Source of the DNA: Streptococcus sp. HF-1907
GTDB taxonomy: Bacteria; Bacillota; Bacilli; Lactobacillales; Streptococcaceae
Length of the DNA stretch: 64,000 bases
Assembly (NCBI RefSeq): GCF_015594605.1
Contig: NZ_JADNQT010000003.1
Coordinates: forward strand, 62,001-126,000
Reading direction: 5' to 3'
The notes below the pieces were generated by a model. It was not told where the DNA came from and made no database searches. It saw only the letters and a list, made by a program, of their open reading frames with translations. Both the position numbers and the translations under genes were made by a program. The number at the start of each line of letters is the position of its first letter. Within the stretch, counting starts at the first letter, position 1. Below, one piece after another: positions 16,389-23,517 of this stretch.

Positions 16389-16924
16389 AGGTCAGCCTCC
16401 TTGATAAACACACCATCAACCATTTTCCCTTGACGGTCTTTGATTTCATTCCATGCAATTTCAAAGCAAGCATCAATGGTTGTATCCTCGTTGATAGCTA
16501 CCTTGTGCATTACACCTGTTAGGTTATGGATATGGAATTGAATTTGTGCCCTTGAGTTAATAATGCCTGGATTGTAAGTTAGGTCAATCAATCGATTAGC
16601 AATCAATCCAATTTCTTTTGATCCATACAGCAAGAGTAAATCAGTTGATACCTCATCTTTGATATAGTGACCAACCCCAGTGAGTGTTGGGTTAATCAAC
16701 CGCTCAATCTTTTCAAATTTCATTTGTTGGGATAGGATGGTTAGGACAACCAAGACATCACCAATACTGTCATTTAACTTGTCTTGGTCTGTTTTAGCCT
16801 TACCAGCATTTAACTCCCCCCATTCTTCATTGAGCTTTTGCATCTGTTTCAAAGGGCTAGCTTTATCTAGCTCTTTAGCTGTTGACCAGCCTTTTACATT
16901 TTCAACCAATTCATTAAAAGACAT
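16385..16924 (-). CDS. MazG-like nucleotide pyrophosphohydrolase
   Basis: A 179-residue protein. Residues 26-60 show the MazG/dUTPase-like helical motif: KLNEEWGELNAGK (EExxE-like) and then NDSIGDVLVVLTIL (the second acidic D/E helix). The C-terminal half repeats a related helical architecture. Phage relatives hydrolyse (d)NTPs or alarmones. It lies in the nucleotide/recombination operon between DUF1351 and ssb. Confidence 0.75.
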   Translation of the reverse strand: MSFNELVENVKGWSTAKELDKASPLKQMQKLNEEWGELNAGKAKTDQDKLNDSIGDVLVVLTILSQQMKFEKIERLINPTLTGVGHYIKDEVSTDLLLLYGSKEIGLIANRLIDLTYNPGIINSRAQIQFHIHNLTGVMHKVAINEDTTIDACFEIAWNEIKDRQGKMVDGVFIKEADL

Positions 16925-17972
16925 TTGGTGTACCTCCTGTTAATTCATCCAGGGTTTTACCTTGTAACAAGGTTTCAAATGTGACCCCATTTTGTTCAAG
17001 CCATTCTTTGAAAAGTTTAGCTTGCTGATTACCTAGTGGGAAAGTTAGGCGTAAGTCATAGCTTACTGGCTCGCTAGGCTCAAATTTTAGCACTTCTGGG
17101 CTTGTTTCCGGTGTCGGTGGTACATTTACCCCTCCGACACTTTCAGATGGCTCATTTTCGATAATCTCGCCTGTTTCTGCATCAATAGCCTTGATGTTCT
17201 CATTAGCTTGTTCTTGAGCCATACGCTCAATCTCTGCTTTGCGTTCTGCCTCTGCTTTAGCTATCGCCTCTTGTTGCTCTTTGCGTAAAGCGATGGCATC
17301 ACGATCTGACTTCATGAGCTTTAGGACATCAACAAGTGATTTACCATCTTCAAGGTGTCTGATATAGCCATCTACTGGCAAATCGTACTCTTGGGCTTGT
17401 TCCTCAATAGCTTGTTTGCTGGCTTTAAATTCTTCTAGCGCATCAAATTCAGCTAGTACCAAAGCATCCATTTCATCCAGGGTTGTTTTCTTGAGTTCAA
17501 ATTTACCTGGTTTAAAGTATTTTTTGAGGCTGTACTCATCGTACTTACTTTCAAAGGTTTCTTTTAGGATGCCTGCTGTCATGCACTTATCTTCAAAGTT
17601 CACACGGACAACATCCACGCGCATCAATCGCTCATGTTCATCAACGGCATTTAGCCCTGCTGTGATGTTATCAATGACCGTATCAAGTGGGGCAAGTGTT
17701 TTCTTATACCACTTTTCAAACTCTGAATAGGGGTTGTTGATGTTTGATTTGATTTCTTTGCGGCGTGTCTCAAGAGCTTGTTTTAGTTTGTTGAGACGTG
17801 TCCGCTCATCGTAATCAGCTTTGTAAGTTGAGGCTGTCACCTCATAATCTGTGTACTGTGCAACGATTGCTGCAAGTTGTTTCTCTACGCTATCATAATC
17901 AACATTGATGACAGCTGGTGTGAAATCTACCTTGATTTCTGTTAAGGCGCTATTGGTTACATCTTTTACCAT
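16914..17972 (-). CDS. DUF1351 family phage protein
   Basis: A 352-residue protein. The N-terminal 200 residues (YDSVEKQLAAIVAQYTDYEV, then ERTRLNKLKQALETRRKEI) are DUF1351, normally encoded with single-strand annealing proteins. A coiled-coil region rich in Glu/Ala (EAIAKAEAERKAEIERMAQE) follows near 235-255. The last 60 residues (LRLTFPLGNQQAKLFKEWLE) form a separate small domain. Function unknown, probably an accessory of recombination. The gene lies nine bases after the ERF gene. Confidence 0.78.
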   Translation of the reverse strand: MVKDVTNSALTEIKVDFTPAVINVDYDSVEKQLAAIVAQYTDYEVTASTYKADYDERTRLNKLKQALETRRKEIKSNINNPYSEFEKWYKKTLAPLDTVIDNITAGLNAVDEHERLMRVDVVRVNFEDKCMTAGILKETFESKYDEYSLKKYFKPGKFELKKTTLDEMDALVLAEFDALEEFKASKQAIEEQAQEYDLPVDGYIRHLEDGKSLVDVLKLMKSDRDAIALRKEQQEAIAKAEAERKAEIERMAQEQANENIKAIDAETGEIIENEPSESVGGVNVPPTPETSPEVLKFEPSEPVSYDLRLTFPLGNQQAKLFKEWLEQNGVTFETLLQGKTLDELTGGTPNVF

Positions 17973-17981
17973 GTGTTACTC

Positions 17982-18680
17982 CTATAAATTGTTAAAATCA
18001 TTCTGACCTTGAGCTTTCGTCATAGATGCTTTGAGATAATTCATCACTGTTTCAAAGTGCTCAACTGGTACTTGGTGGAAATCTTGAATTTGATAATGCT
18101 TTTGAATAGTGATGATCAGATCATCAAACTGTTTACCTGTCACTTGGGCAAGTTGCCTAATACCATTCAAGATTTGATTGTACTGATTGTTATCAACGTA
18201 CCTTACTTGGTTTTGTTGGGGTTGCTGATTGTTTGGGTTCTGTTGTTGATTGCCTTGAGCCTGTTGTTGGTTTTCTTCCACTGGGTACTCGTCAACGTCT
18301 TTCTCACCGATAGCAAACAATCCTTGTACTGCGTATTTTCTAGCGTATGAGCTGACCGCCCCTGTCCATTGTGGTACTTGCATCTGCTGAATAGTAGTGC
18401 CTTTCTTTGTATGGATAACTGGCACTTCTGATAGCTCTGCATATCCGGGCGCTTTATGTACCTCATCACCATTACTTGCTATGGCAACAGATTTATAAAA
18501 CAGTCGCCCTTGCAACTCTATGGGGTCGCAATCTTCAAATTTCAGTACCCAACTACTATCAAGCTCTTTAAATTTGGTTGTAATATCTTCAACATTTCTA
18601 AATGAATAACTTACACCCTGTTTCTTTTGTTTCCCTAGTTGCATCTTTTGTTGCAACTCTGGAAATGTTAAATCTGCCAT
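17982..18680 (-). CDS. erf: ERF-family single-strand annealing protein
   Basis: A 232-residue protein. The ERF core includes KQGVSYSFRNVEDITTKFKE, then GAVSSYARKYAVQGLFAIGE (about residues 106-125), the most conserved ERF signature. A Q/N-rich linker (residues 137-158) leads to a helical C-terminus. ERF anneals complementary strands and circularises phage genomes. First gene of the recombination block, preceded by GGAGGGAG and a 300-base spacer that contains repeats. Confidence 0.88.
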   Translation of the reverse strand: MADLTFPELQQKMQLGKQKKQGVSYSFRNVEDITTKFKELDSSWVLKFEDCDPIELQGRLFYKSVAIASNGDEVHKAPGYAELSEVPVIHTKKGTTIQQMQVPQWTGAVSSYARKYAVQGLFAIGEKDVDEYPVEENQQQAQGNQQQNPNNQQPQQNQVRYVDNNQYNQILNGIRQLAQVTGKQFDDLIITIQKHYQIQDFHQVPVEHFETVMNYLKASMTKAQGQNDFNNL

Positions 18681-18850
18681 ATCTCCCTCCTAAATTGTGG
18701 ATAACTTTAGTTATCCCTCTTTATTATTCTATAAGGATAAGTTTGTTTTTCTTTAGTCCTTATTATGAGTTTGTGCCGTAAGGCTCAAGATTGTTATCAG
18801 TTGGTGTGCGTCAGCACCACATTATTTATTAGTTAGTTATTGTTATATTA
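18681..18850. other. Non-coding spacer upstream of erf
   Basis: No gene is visible. The minus strand carries an inverted repeat GGATAACTAAAGTTATCC just upstream of erf (18692-18709), whose half-sites could form an operator or a small hairpin, and a short GGTG/CACC hairpin near 18803-18822. It may include the end of a deleted replication region and the promoter of the recombination module. Confidence 0.4.
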
Positions 18851-19367
18851 TTAGTTATTATTAGTGTTCGATTTTGCATTTTTTGCATTTTGCAAAATTG
18901 TAAAATCCATTTTTTGGTTTTGCATTTTTTGGTTTTGCATTTTTTGGTTTTTGAAAAAATGGTATGCTGTGGATAGAACAGCTCACTCTTTTTCTGTGGA
19001 TAACTTTTGTTGGTTTTTAATGTTGTAAAATTTCTCTTCAACATGCGACCAAAACAAATCCGTCATTTTGGTATCAGATGCAAAGATATAAGTCTCTACA
19101 CCCTTGCCCTCACTATATTTAATAACCCTTATGTAACTAGCATCTATTAGCTCTTTGTACTGTTTCCTAACCTTAGCCACGCCATCCGTGGTACGAGTAA
19201 CCATTACATTCAGATAAATTCTAAATGTTGGTTTATTTATCAACATCCTAGTCAATAAACCAACAGCACCATTGCTTAGAGTTTTATCTTGAGCATAAGC
19301 ATTATTAAGCTTTGTGTAATTACCGTTGTTATCCCTGAAAGATAAAATTCATATCCATTTCTGTCAT
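18851..19367 (-). pseudogene. Damaged phage replication initiator (DnaD/RepA-like N-terminal HTH)
   Basis: The frame from 19336 to 18986 encodes RDNNGNYTKLNNAYAQDKTL, then SNGAVGLLTRMLINKPTFRI and ELIDASYIRVIKYSEGKG, the winged-helix pattern of streptococcal phage replication proteins. Its normal start is missing: the only ATG at the right place (19367 or 19352, MNFIF) is one base out of frame, shifted in TTTC just before AGG. The frame meets TGA at 18983-18985, yet the same frame continues past it with two copies of MQNQK and ends at TAA 18851. The longest clean piece is 90 residues (19255-18983). Both lesions, and the lack of a downstream replication domain or dnaC, suggest loss of function, unless sequencing error or recoding explains them. 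Confidence 0.65.
18899..18957 (-). repeat. Short tandem repeat, 15-bp unit
   Basis: On the minus strand the unit ATGCAAAACCAAAAA occurs twice in direct order with partial copies on each side. In the frame of the replication initiator it encodes MQNQK repeats. It may also be an origin-like A-rich iteron region. Confidence 0.7.
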
Positions 19368-19546
19368 TCAGCGTTCGCCTCCCATCTAAAGTTTAACGCC
19401 CGTTGCTTTCTAGCCATCGCTAAAATAGCAAGCGTGTCAGCAACCGTCAGACCGACCAGACTAGTGATTAAAACGTCACTTAGCTGGTAGTATTTGCGTT
19501 GCCAATTGCTGATCAGTAGTTGTTGTACAGTAGTTAATTCATCCAT
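19364..19546 (-). CDS. Small phage protein of unknown function (60 aa), copy 1
   Basis: A 60-residue protein from ATG 19546 (MDELTTVQQLLISNWQRK), with an AGG nine bases upstream. The conserved core is SLVGLTVADTLAIL. A diverged copy with the same core lies at 20039-20191, so this family is duplicated inside the same early region. The C-terminus here is longer (RALNFRWEANAE). No function recognised. Its stop overlaps the start of the damaged replication initiator. Confidence 0.6.
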   Translation of the reverse strand: MDELTTVQQLLISNWQRKYYQLSDVLITSLVGLTVADTLAILAMARKQRALNFRWEANAE

Positions 19547-19548
19547 AC

Positions 19549-19833
19549 TTAAGCGCCTGTCCTCATCCAATTCTTGTGATACCACTCAATAACCGCATCT
19601 CGTGGAAATTTATCACGTCCACCCTTAATTCTTGGAAAATCCTCAAGGGAGTTAAAACGCATATCAAAGGTTGTGGTATCTGTTGTTCCAAGTAACATAA
19701 GAGAACACTGTTTTTTAGTTAATTCCATAGGAAAGCGATAGCGCTCATCATTGATAGTAGCCATGACCTGCACGGCTCTTTCTCTCAGCCCCATTTCGAA
19801 CTGGTCAAGTAGTTGAACCATTAAATCATTCAT
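19549..19833 (-). CDS. DUF771-like phage protein
   Basis: A 94-residue protein with the C-terminal motif FPRDAVIEWYHKNWMRTG typical of DUF771, early proteins of Lactococcus and Streptococcus phages thought to bind DNA. The middle has ELTKKQCSLMLLGTTDTTTF, resembling a helix-turn-helix approach (TKKQ...TTTF). AAGGAT lies eight bases upstream of ATG 19833. Confidence 0.65.
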   Translation of the reverse strand: MNDLMVQLLDQFEMGLRERAVQVMATINDERYRFPMELTKKQCSLMLLGTTDTTTFDMRFNSLEDFPRIKGGRDKFPRDAVIEWYHKNWMRTGA

Positions 19834-19861
19834 GATAAAATATCCTTGTAATGTTTTTGTA

Positions 19862-19888
19862 AGTCACTGATTTTTTAGTGGCTTTTTT
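19862..19888 (+). terminator. Terminator on the plus strand
   Basis: AGTCACT (19862-19868) pairs with AGTGGCT (19877-19883), one T-G wobble, followed by six T. It faces plus-strand transcription although no plus-strand gene is seen to its left in the prophage; it may end an antisense transcript. Confidence 0.55.
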
Positions 19889-19900
19889 GCGCTCTCAATC

Positions 19901-19909
19901 TGATATAAT
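19901..19909 (+). promoter_or_regulatory. Extended -10 promoter for a 33-aa frame
   Basis: TGATATAAT is an extended -10 (TGn plus perfect TATAAT) without a clear -35. A strong GGAGG follows at 19921 and an ATG at 19932. Confidence 0.5.
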
Positions 19910-19931
19910 AAAGCCAGAAAGGAGGCAAAAT

Positions 19932-20033
19932 ATGATAACATGCTATATTATTGTTAATGGACGGACAAACCGAGAACCACTATCTCTACTAAAAATTCCA
20001 ATGATAAAGATTTTGTTGAAATCTAGTCAGTAG
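19932..20033 (+). CDS. 33-aa small protein, unknown
   Basis: MITCYIIVNGRTNREPLSLL and a further 13 residues, ending at TAG 20031. It reads against the surrounding prophage genes and has a near-perfect AAAGGAGG site and extended -10 promoter, so expression is likely even though the product is tiny. It may be a truncated remnant of a larger gene, a small toxin-like peptide, or a leader. Its transcript would continue to the terminator at 20226-20262, running antisense to the 50-aa gene. Confidence 0.45.
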   Translation: MITCYIIVNGRTNREPLSLLKIPMIKILLKSSQ

Positions 20034-20038
20034 CTTTT

Positions 20039-20191
20039 TCAAAGTTGCCCCTTTCTTACCTGTGCCAAAGTGGTCAGTGTGTCAGCAACTGTCAGACCTA
20101 CCAAGCTAGTAATCAATACTTCGCTCAATTGGTGGTGCTTCCGTTGCCAATTACTTACCAATAGTTGTTGTGTACTGTCTAATTCTTCCAT
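20039..20191 (-). CDS. Small phage protein (50 aa), copy 2
   Basis: A frame from ATG 20191 to TGA 20039. MEELDSTQQLLVSNWQRKHH aligns with MDELTTVQQLLISNWQRKYY of the gene at 19364-19546, and both share VLITSLVGLTVADTL. The copy stops early after TLAQVRKGQL and has no good ribosome site, so it may be a decayed paralog. The DNA itself is similar across about 110 bases. Confidence 0.55.
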   Translation of the reverse strand: MEELDSTQQLLVSNWQRKHHQLSEVLITSLVGLTVADTLTTLAQVRKGQL

Positions 20192-20195
20192 TCTG

Positions 20196-20262
20196 TGGTA
20201 TAATTTAGGTAGTTATTTTTGCTATGCGCCTCATTTGGATTGCCGTCCAGAGGTGCTTTTTT
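20196..20262 (+). ncRNA. Candidate small RNA with own promoter and terminator
   Basis: TGGTATAAT (20196-20204) is an extended -10. About 20 bases after the expected start (about 20211) lies a strong hairpin GCGCCTC/GAGGTGC (20226-20232 and 20250-20256) with an inner TGGA/TCCA stem and six T. The predicted RNA is about 52 bases. The hairpin may also simply terminate the 33-aa transcript. Confidence 0.4.
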
Positions 20263-20273
20263 ATTGTAACCAC

Positions 20274-20327
20274 TTATCCTGCCTTTCTAATCGTCAAACA
20301 CAATGCGCTTGCGCGTGATGGTTTCAT
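20274..20327 (-). CDS. Possible 17-aa peptide downstream of the HTH gene
   Basis: ATG 20327 with AGGAAGGAG nine bases upstream encodes MKPSRASALCLTIRKAG, then TAA. The ribosome site is strong but the product is very short. It could be a leader peptide or the remnant of a deleted gene. Confidence 0.25.
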   Translation of the reverse strand: MKPSRASALCLTIRKAG

Positions 20328-20349
20328 CTTATCTGCTCCTTCCTCACTT

Positions 20350-20571
20350 TTATACACTTGAAGTGTAGTTTTTATTTGAAAAAATAACATCATCAATCGT
20401 TAGACCAACGATGTCACAAAAATGCTTAGCCATATCAACTCTCATAATGGTTGAATAGTTTTCATAATCATCGTAAGTCGGTCTTGATACACCAAGCTCT
20501 TTCGCCATTTGCATCTTTGTATAACCGACTTTTGCACGCGCCATCTTTATGGTAAACTGCAATTCATCCAC
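20350..20571 (-). CDS. Cro-like HTH regulator
   Basis: A 73-residue protein. The HTH is GYTKMQMAKELGVSRPTYDD (about residues 16-35), xenobiotic response element type. It diverges from the cI-like gene, with leftward promoter 20675-20647 whose spacer is an operator. It would be the first gene of the lytic transcript. A third operator overlaps its last codons (20354-20366). Confidence 0.85.
   Translation of the reverse strand: MDELQFTIKMARAKVGYTKMQMAKELGVSRPTYDDYENYSTIMRVDMAKHFCDIVGLTIDDVIFSNKNYTSSV
20354..20366. promoter_or_regulatory. Repressor operator O1
   Basis: ACACTTGAAGTGT, a perfect half-site inverted pair, identical core to the operator at 20653-20669. It overlaps the 3' end of the Cro-like gene; TATAAA on the minus strand right after it could be a -10. 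Confidence 0.7.
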
Positions 20572-20646
20572 TCCTTTCTAAATCGTCAGCGTAACGACAG
20601 TTGTTTTCCTTGTCTAAGGTTGCCTCCTTACCTCAACCTTGATTAT

Positions 20647-20675
20647 ATTATACTACACTTGAAGTGTAGTGTCAA
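20647..20675 (-). promoter_or_regulatory. Early lytic promoter with operator O2 as spacer
   Basis: On the minus strand TTGACA (20675-20670), 17 bases, TATAAT (20652-20647): a full-consensus promoter. The 17-base spacer is exactly the perfect palindrome CTACACTTGAAGTGTAG (20653-20669), so repressor binding would block polymerase directly. Confidence 0.9.
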
Positions 20676-20702
20676 TGTTTTTTTGCAAAAAAATATATTT
20701 TC

Positions 20703-20731
20703 TTTACAAAAAAACACTTTAAGTGTATAAT
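20703..20731 (+). promoter_or_regulatory. Repressor promoter with operator O3 in spacer
   Basis: TTTACA (20703-20708), 17 bases, TATAAT (20726-20731). The spacer contains ACACTTTAAGTGT (20714-20726), the third operator, with one central base changed. It drives the cI-like gene. Confidence 0.85.
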
Positions 20732-20766
20732 TTACCTATAGAACAATAGAGAAGGAGGTGCTTTTT

Positions 20767-21474
20767 ATGTCGCAATTGTCTCGAAATATTAAAGATTTTC
20801 GAAAAAATTCGGGATTGACTCAAAGAGAGCTAGCTAAAAAACTCCAAGTAGCCCCAACAGCCATCTCAGCATGGGAACTTGGAAGAAATCAGCCTTTAAT
20901 GGATAAACTTGAGCAAATGGCTCAAATATTTGGTGTTAAGAAATCTGAATTGCTTGGTGAATATACAGCAGAAAATTCAAAACAAGATGGTGCAAACACT
21001 ATTTCAAATATCTACAACGAGTTGACCGAAAGCAACAAAAAGAAAGTCATAGACTTTGCTACAATTCTTAGAGATAAACAAAATAGAAAACCAATAAAAC
21101 TAACAACGCTCTTCATTACTGGCTTTGTATCAGCAGGTAACGGTGTTGTGCAAGATGATTATGTTGACGCTGAAATCACAATACCAACTGATGAAGTGCC
21201 AGATAACTTTGACAGCGTAGCAAAAGTTATCGGTGAATCAATGGCACCTAAAATCAAAGATGGTGATTTGCTATTTATCAAAAATACACCTCAAGTTGAT
21301 TACAATGATATAGCTGTTTTTCAGGTTAATGGTGAAAACTTTGTAAAGCAGCTAAAAAACGATGGCACACCTTATCTTAAATCACTCAATCCAGATTATG
21401 ATGATATTATTTTATCAGAGCATGATGATATCCGTACAATCGGTGAAGTGGTTAGCGTATACAGAGAAAATTAA
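20767..21474 (+). CDS. cI-like repressor (HTH plus S24 self-cleavage domain)
   Basis: A 235-residue protein from ATG 20767 (GGAGG eight bases upstream). Residues 5-60 form an HTH (GLTQRELAKKLQVAPTAISA). The LexA-like C-terminal domain has a candidate cleavage site Ala123-Gly124 in FVSAGNG, nucleophile Ser158 in GESMAPK and Lys194 in NFVKQL. It keeps the prophage silent and is predicted to be RecA-sensitive, so the prophage should be inducible by DNA damage if the rest works. Confidence 0.93.
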   Translation: MSQLSRNIKDFRKNSGLTQRELAKKLQVAPTAISAWELGRNQPLMDKLEQMAQIFGVKKSELLGEYTAENSKQDGANTISNIYNELTESNKKKVIDFATILRDKQNRKPIKLTTLFITGFVSAGNGVVQDDYVDAEITIPTDEVPDNFDSVAKVIGESMAPKIKDGDLLFIKNTPQVDYNDIAVFQVNGENFVKQLKNDGTPYLKSLNPDYDDIILSEHDDIRTIGEVVSVYREN

Positions 21475-21527
21475 AACTATGTGCAATGTCTGATACACAT
21501 AAAAAGCTGGCTAGAAAAAAACAAATT

Positions 21528-22133
21528 ATGAATAAGAAAGTTATTATTGGATTAGGTGCTGTTGCTCTTCTAGGTTTTTCTGCTATTACTGAAACTAATT
21601 CAATATTGAATACTAACAGCCACACTGTTTATGCAGCTACCAAGAAGAAAACAGCTAAACAAAAACTACGCTCTAAATTTGATAAGATTACCGTTGGCGA
21701 TATGGCTAACTACGGAGAGGGTGGTTCAAGCATAGACGATGTTAAAAAACTTCTTGGACAACCTCAATCTACTACTACAGACACATCAACTGGTACACAA
21801 ACTGACATGGTTACTTGGACTAAAAAAGGGGTAACAATTACAGTACAATTTATTGAGCAAAAAGCAATTGCACGCTCAATTACTGGCTTTGAATTTAGTC
21901 GTAAAGCCACTATTGGGTTAGCTGAGTTCAATGCTTTAGCAGATGGTACATCTTACACTGATGTAGTTGCTAAATTTAAAGAACCAGATAGCATTACTGA
22001 AACGGTTATGCTTGATAGCCGTACAACAATGGCGACTTGGGTAACTGGTGTAAAAGGTAGTGCTGGTGCCAATATCGTTCTTACATTCACAAATGATGTT
22101 TTAACTGGCAAAACACAAACTAATCTGAAATAA
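21528..22133 (+). CDS. Secreted DUF3862-type protein, likely lysogenic cargo
   Basis: A 201-residue protein from ATG 21528. It has a signal peptide: NKK, a hydrophobic core VIIGLGAVALLGFSAI, cleavage probably after VYA. The mature part holds two SmpA/BLIP-like repeats, each with a GxSx-D-V and W pattern: GGSSIDDVKKLLGQPQS then DMVTWTKKG, and GTSYTDVVAKFKEPDS then MATWVTG. DUF3862 proteins are secreted and of unknown function. It sits between repressor and integrase on the plus strand, the classical place of lysogenic conversion genes. The ribosome site is weak. Confidence 0.78.
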   Translation: MNKKVIIGLGAVALLGFSAITETNSILNTNSHTVYAATKKKTAKQKLRSKFDKITVGDMANYGEGGSSIDDVKKLLGQPQSTTTDTSTGTQTDMVTWTKKGVTITVQFIEQKAIARSITGFEFSRKATIGLAEFNALADGTSYTDVVAKFKEPDSITETVMLDSRTTMATWVTGVKGSAGANIVLTFTNDVLTGKTQTNLK

Positions 22134-22182
22134 ATAAAAAAGTCCTACCCTCTCCACGACCAAATTTTGAGGGTAAGACTTT
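22131..22182 (-). terminator. Hairpin between cargo gene and integrase
   Basis: AGTCCTACCCTC (22141-22152) and GAGGGTAAGACT (22169-22180) form a stem with one mismatch. The T-rich tail is on the minus strand, so it best stops leftward readthrough from host genes; it may also slow rightward transcripts. Confidence 0.55.
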
Positions 22183-22264
22183 ACAAGATGATATAGTAAT
22201 AACCTGCTTTGTAGTAGGTCGTTTTACTGTACCCATTTTAACAAAAAAATGAGGTAAAAACAAC

Positions 22265-23332
22265 ATGGCATCAATTAGAAAAAGAAGTAATGGCTGGGAA
22301 TATCGCATTTCCTATAAAAAACCTGATGGCTCTTATGGTAGTAAATCAAAGGGCGGATTTGCTAACAAGACATTAGCTAAAGCGGCGGCTATCAAAGCAG
22401 AAAACAAACTCTTAAACAACGTGATGGAAAACGAAAATATCACCTTGTACGAGTTTTCAAAATCATGGGCTGAAATTTACAAAAGACCTTACGTTATTGA
22501 CAAGACATGGGAGACGTACACTAAGAACCTAAGGCACATTCAAAATTACTTTGGCAACATTAAGCTAAAAGATGTTAGCCATATCTATTACCAGCAGAAA
22601 CTTAATGAGTTTGGTCAAAAATACGCTCAAGAAACGCTTGAAAAGTTCCATTATCAGATTAAGGGAGCGGTAAAAGTGGCAGTGCGTGAAAAACTGATTA
22701 TGACTAACTTTGCAGAAGGAGCTATTGTCAAGTCACAAAAAGCAAAAAGACCTAAAGAAAATGACTTTTTAGAAGAAGAGGAATACCTCTCTTTGATTGC
22801 TGAAACTCGTAAAAATATCAAATATGTCACTTATTTCACTCTATATCTAATTGCTGTTACTGGTTTACGTTTTGCAGAGGTCATGGGCTTGACATGGGAC
22901 GATATAGACTTTGATGCAGGTATCATTAGTATCAATAAATCTTTTGATTATTCAAATACTCAAAAATTTGCACCTACTAAAAATCCTCAATCAGTGAGAC
23001 AAATCCCAATTGACCAAAACACCATTGACCTGCTAAAAGAATACCGTTGCAATTATTACCAGAAAAATAAACTTGGTCGGATTTGTTACGGTACATCGAA
23101 CTCATACACCAATAGAAAACTTAAAAAATTAGTCGGAAGAGATGTCCACAATCACTCATTGAGACACACTTACGCATCCTATTTGATTTTTAAAGGCATT
23201 GACCTCATTTCAATTTCACAACTTCTTGGACATGAAAATTTAAACATCACCCTTAAAACATATGCCCACCAATTAGAAAAACTAAAAGCTAAGAATAACC
23301 AGGCCATCAAGGAAATATTCTACAGCATTTGA
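22265..23332 (+). CDS. int: Phage integrase (tyrosine recombinase)
   Basis: A 355-residue integrase. The AP2-like arm-binding N-terminus is IRKRSNGWEYRISYKKPDGS, followed by the SAM-like core-binding domain (residues 60-155). Catalytic residues are Arg202 (TGLRFAE), Lys239 (APTKNP), His297 and Arg300 (HSLRHTYAS), His323 (LGHENL) and nucleophile Tyr333 (TLKTYAH). All six are present. Integration is adjacent to its 3' end. Confidence 0.97.
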   Translation: MASIRKRSNGWEYRISYKKPDGSYGSKSKGGFANKTLAKAAAIKAENKLLNNVMENENITLYEFSKSWAEIYKRPYVIDKTWETYTKNLRHIQNYFGNIKLKDVSHIYYQQKLNEFGQKYAQETLEKFHYQIKGAVKVAVREKLIMTNFAEGAIVKSQKAKRPKENDFLEEEEYLSLIAETRKNIKYVTYFTLYLIAVTGLRFAEVMGLTWDDIDFDAGIISINKSFDYSNTQKFAPTKNPQSVRQIPIDQNTIDLLKEYRCNYYQKNKLGRICYGTSNSYTNRKLKKLVGRDVHNHSLRHTYASYLIFKGIDLISISQLLGHENLNITLKTYAHQLEKLKAKNNQAIKEIFYSI

Positions 23333-23416
23333 TTTTGGACAAATTTTGGACAAAGGCAATCAAAACCTTTAATATCAAGGGATGTCTTAGCCGTCTACCG
23401 CCTTGAAGTACCTACT
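23333..23416. other. Probable attachment-site region (right prophage end)
   Basis: Directly after int come two copies of the unit TTTTGGACAAA (23336-23360), likely integrase arm sites. They are followed by a segment ending in the host-like terminator. The core cannot be defined because the left end is outside the window. Confidence 0.5.
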
Positions 23417-23442
23417 AAAAGTCCGAGAAATCGGGCTTTTTT
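23417..23442 (+). terminator. Strong terminator at the prophage/host junction
   Basis: AAAAGTCCGA and TCGGGCTTTT pair around a GAAA loop, with six T. It is probably the original host terminator near which the phage inserted. Confidence 0.8.
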
Positions 23443-23517
23443 ATTAAATTAAACTAAGATTTCGGAGTGTAATTTTTACAAATAAAAAGTCCTCTCAAAA
23501 ATAGGAGGAACCTTACT

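Noticed and set aside
18829..19044. 71-residue frame overlapping the damaged replication initiator
   Set aside because: Out of frame with the recognisable HTH region and low complexity (repeated KTKKC); the in-frame continuation with MQNQK looks more like the original gene.
23333..23442. tRNA or tmRNA as integration target
   Set aside because: No cloverleaf or CCA end could be drawn; the segment only offers a terminator hairpin.
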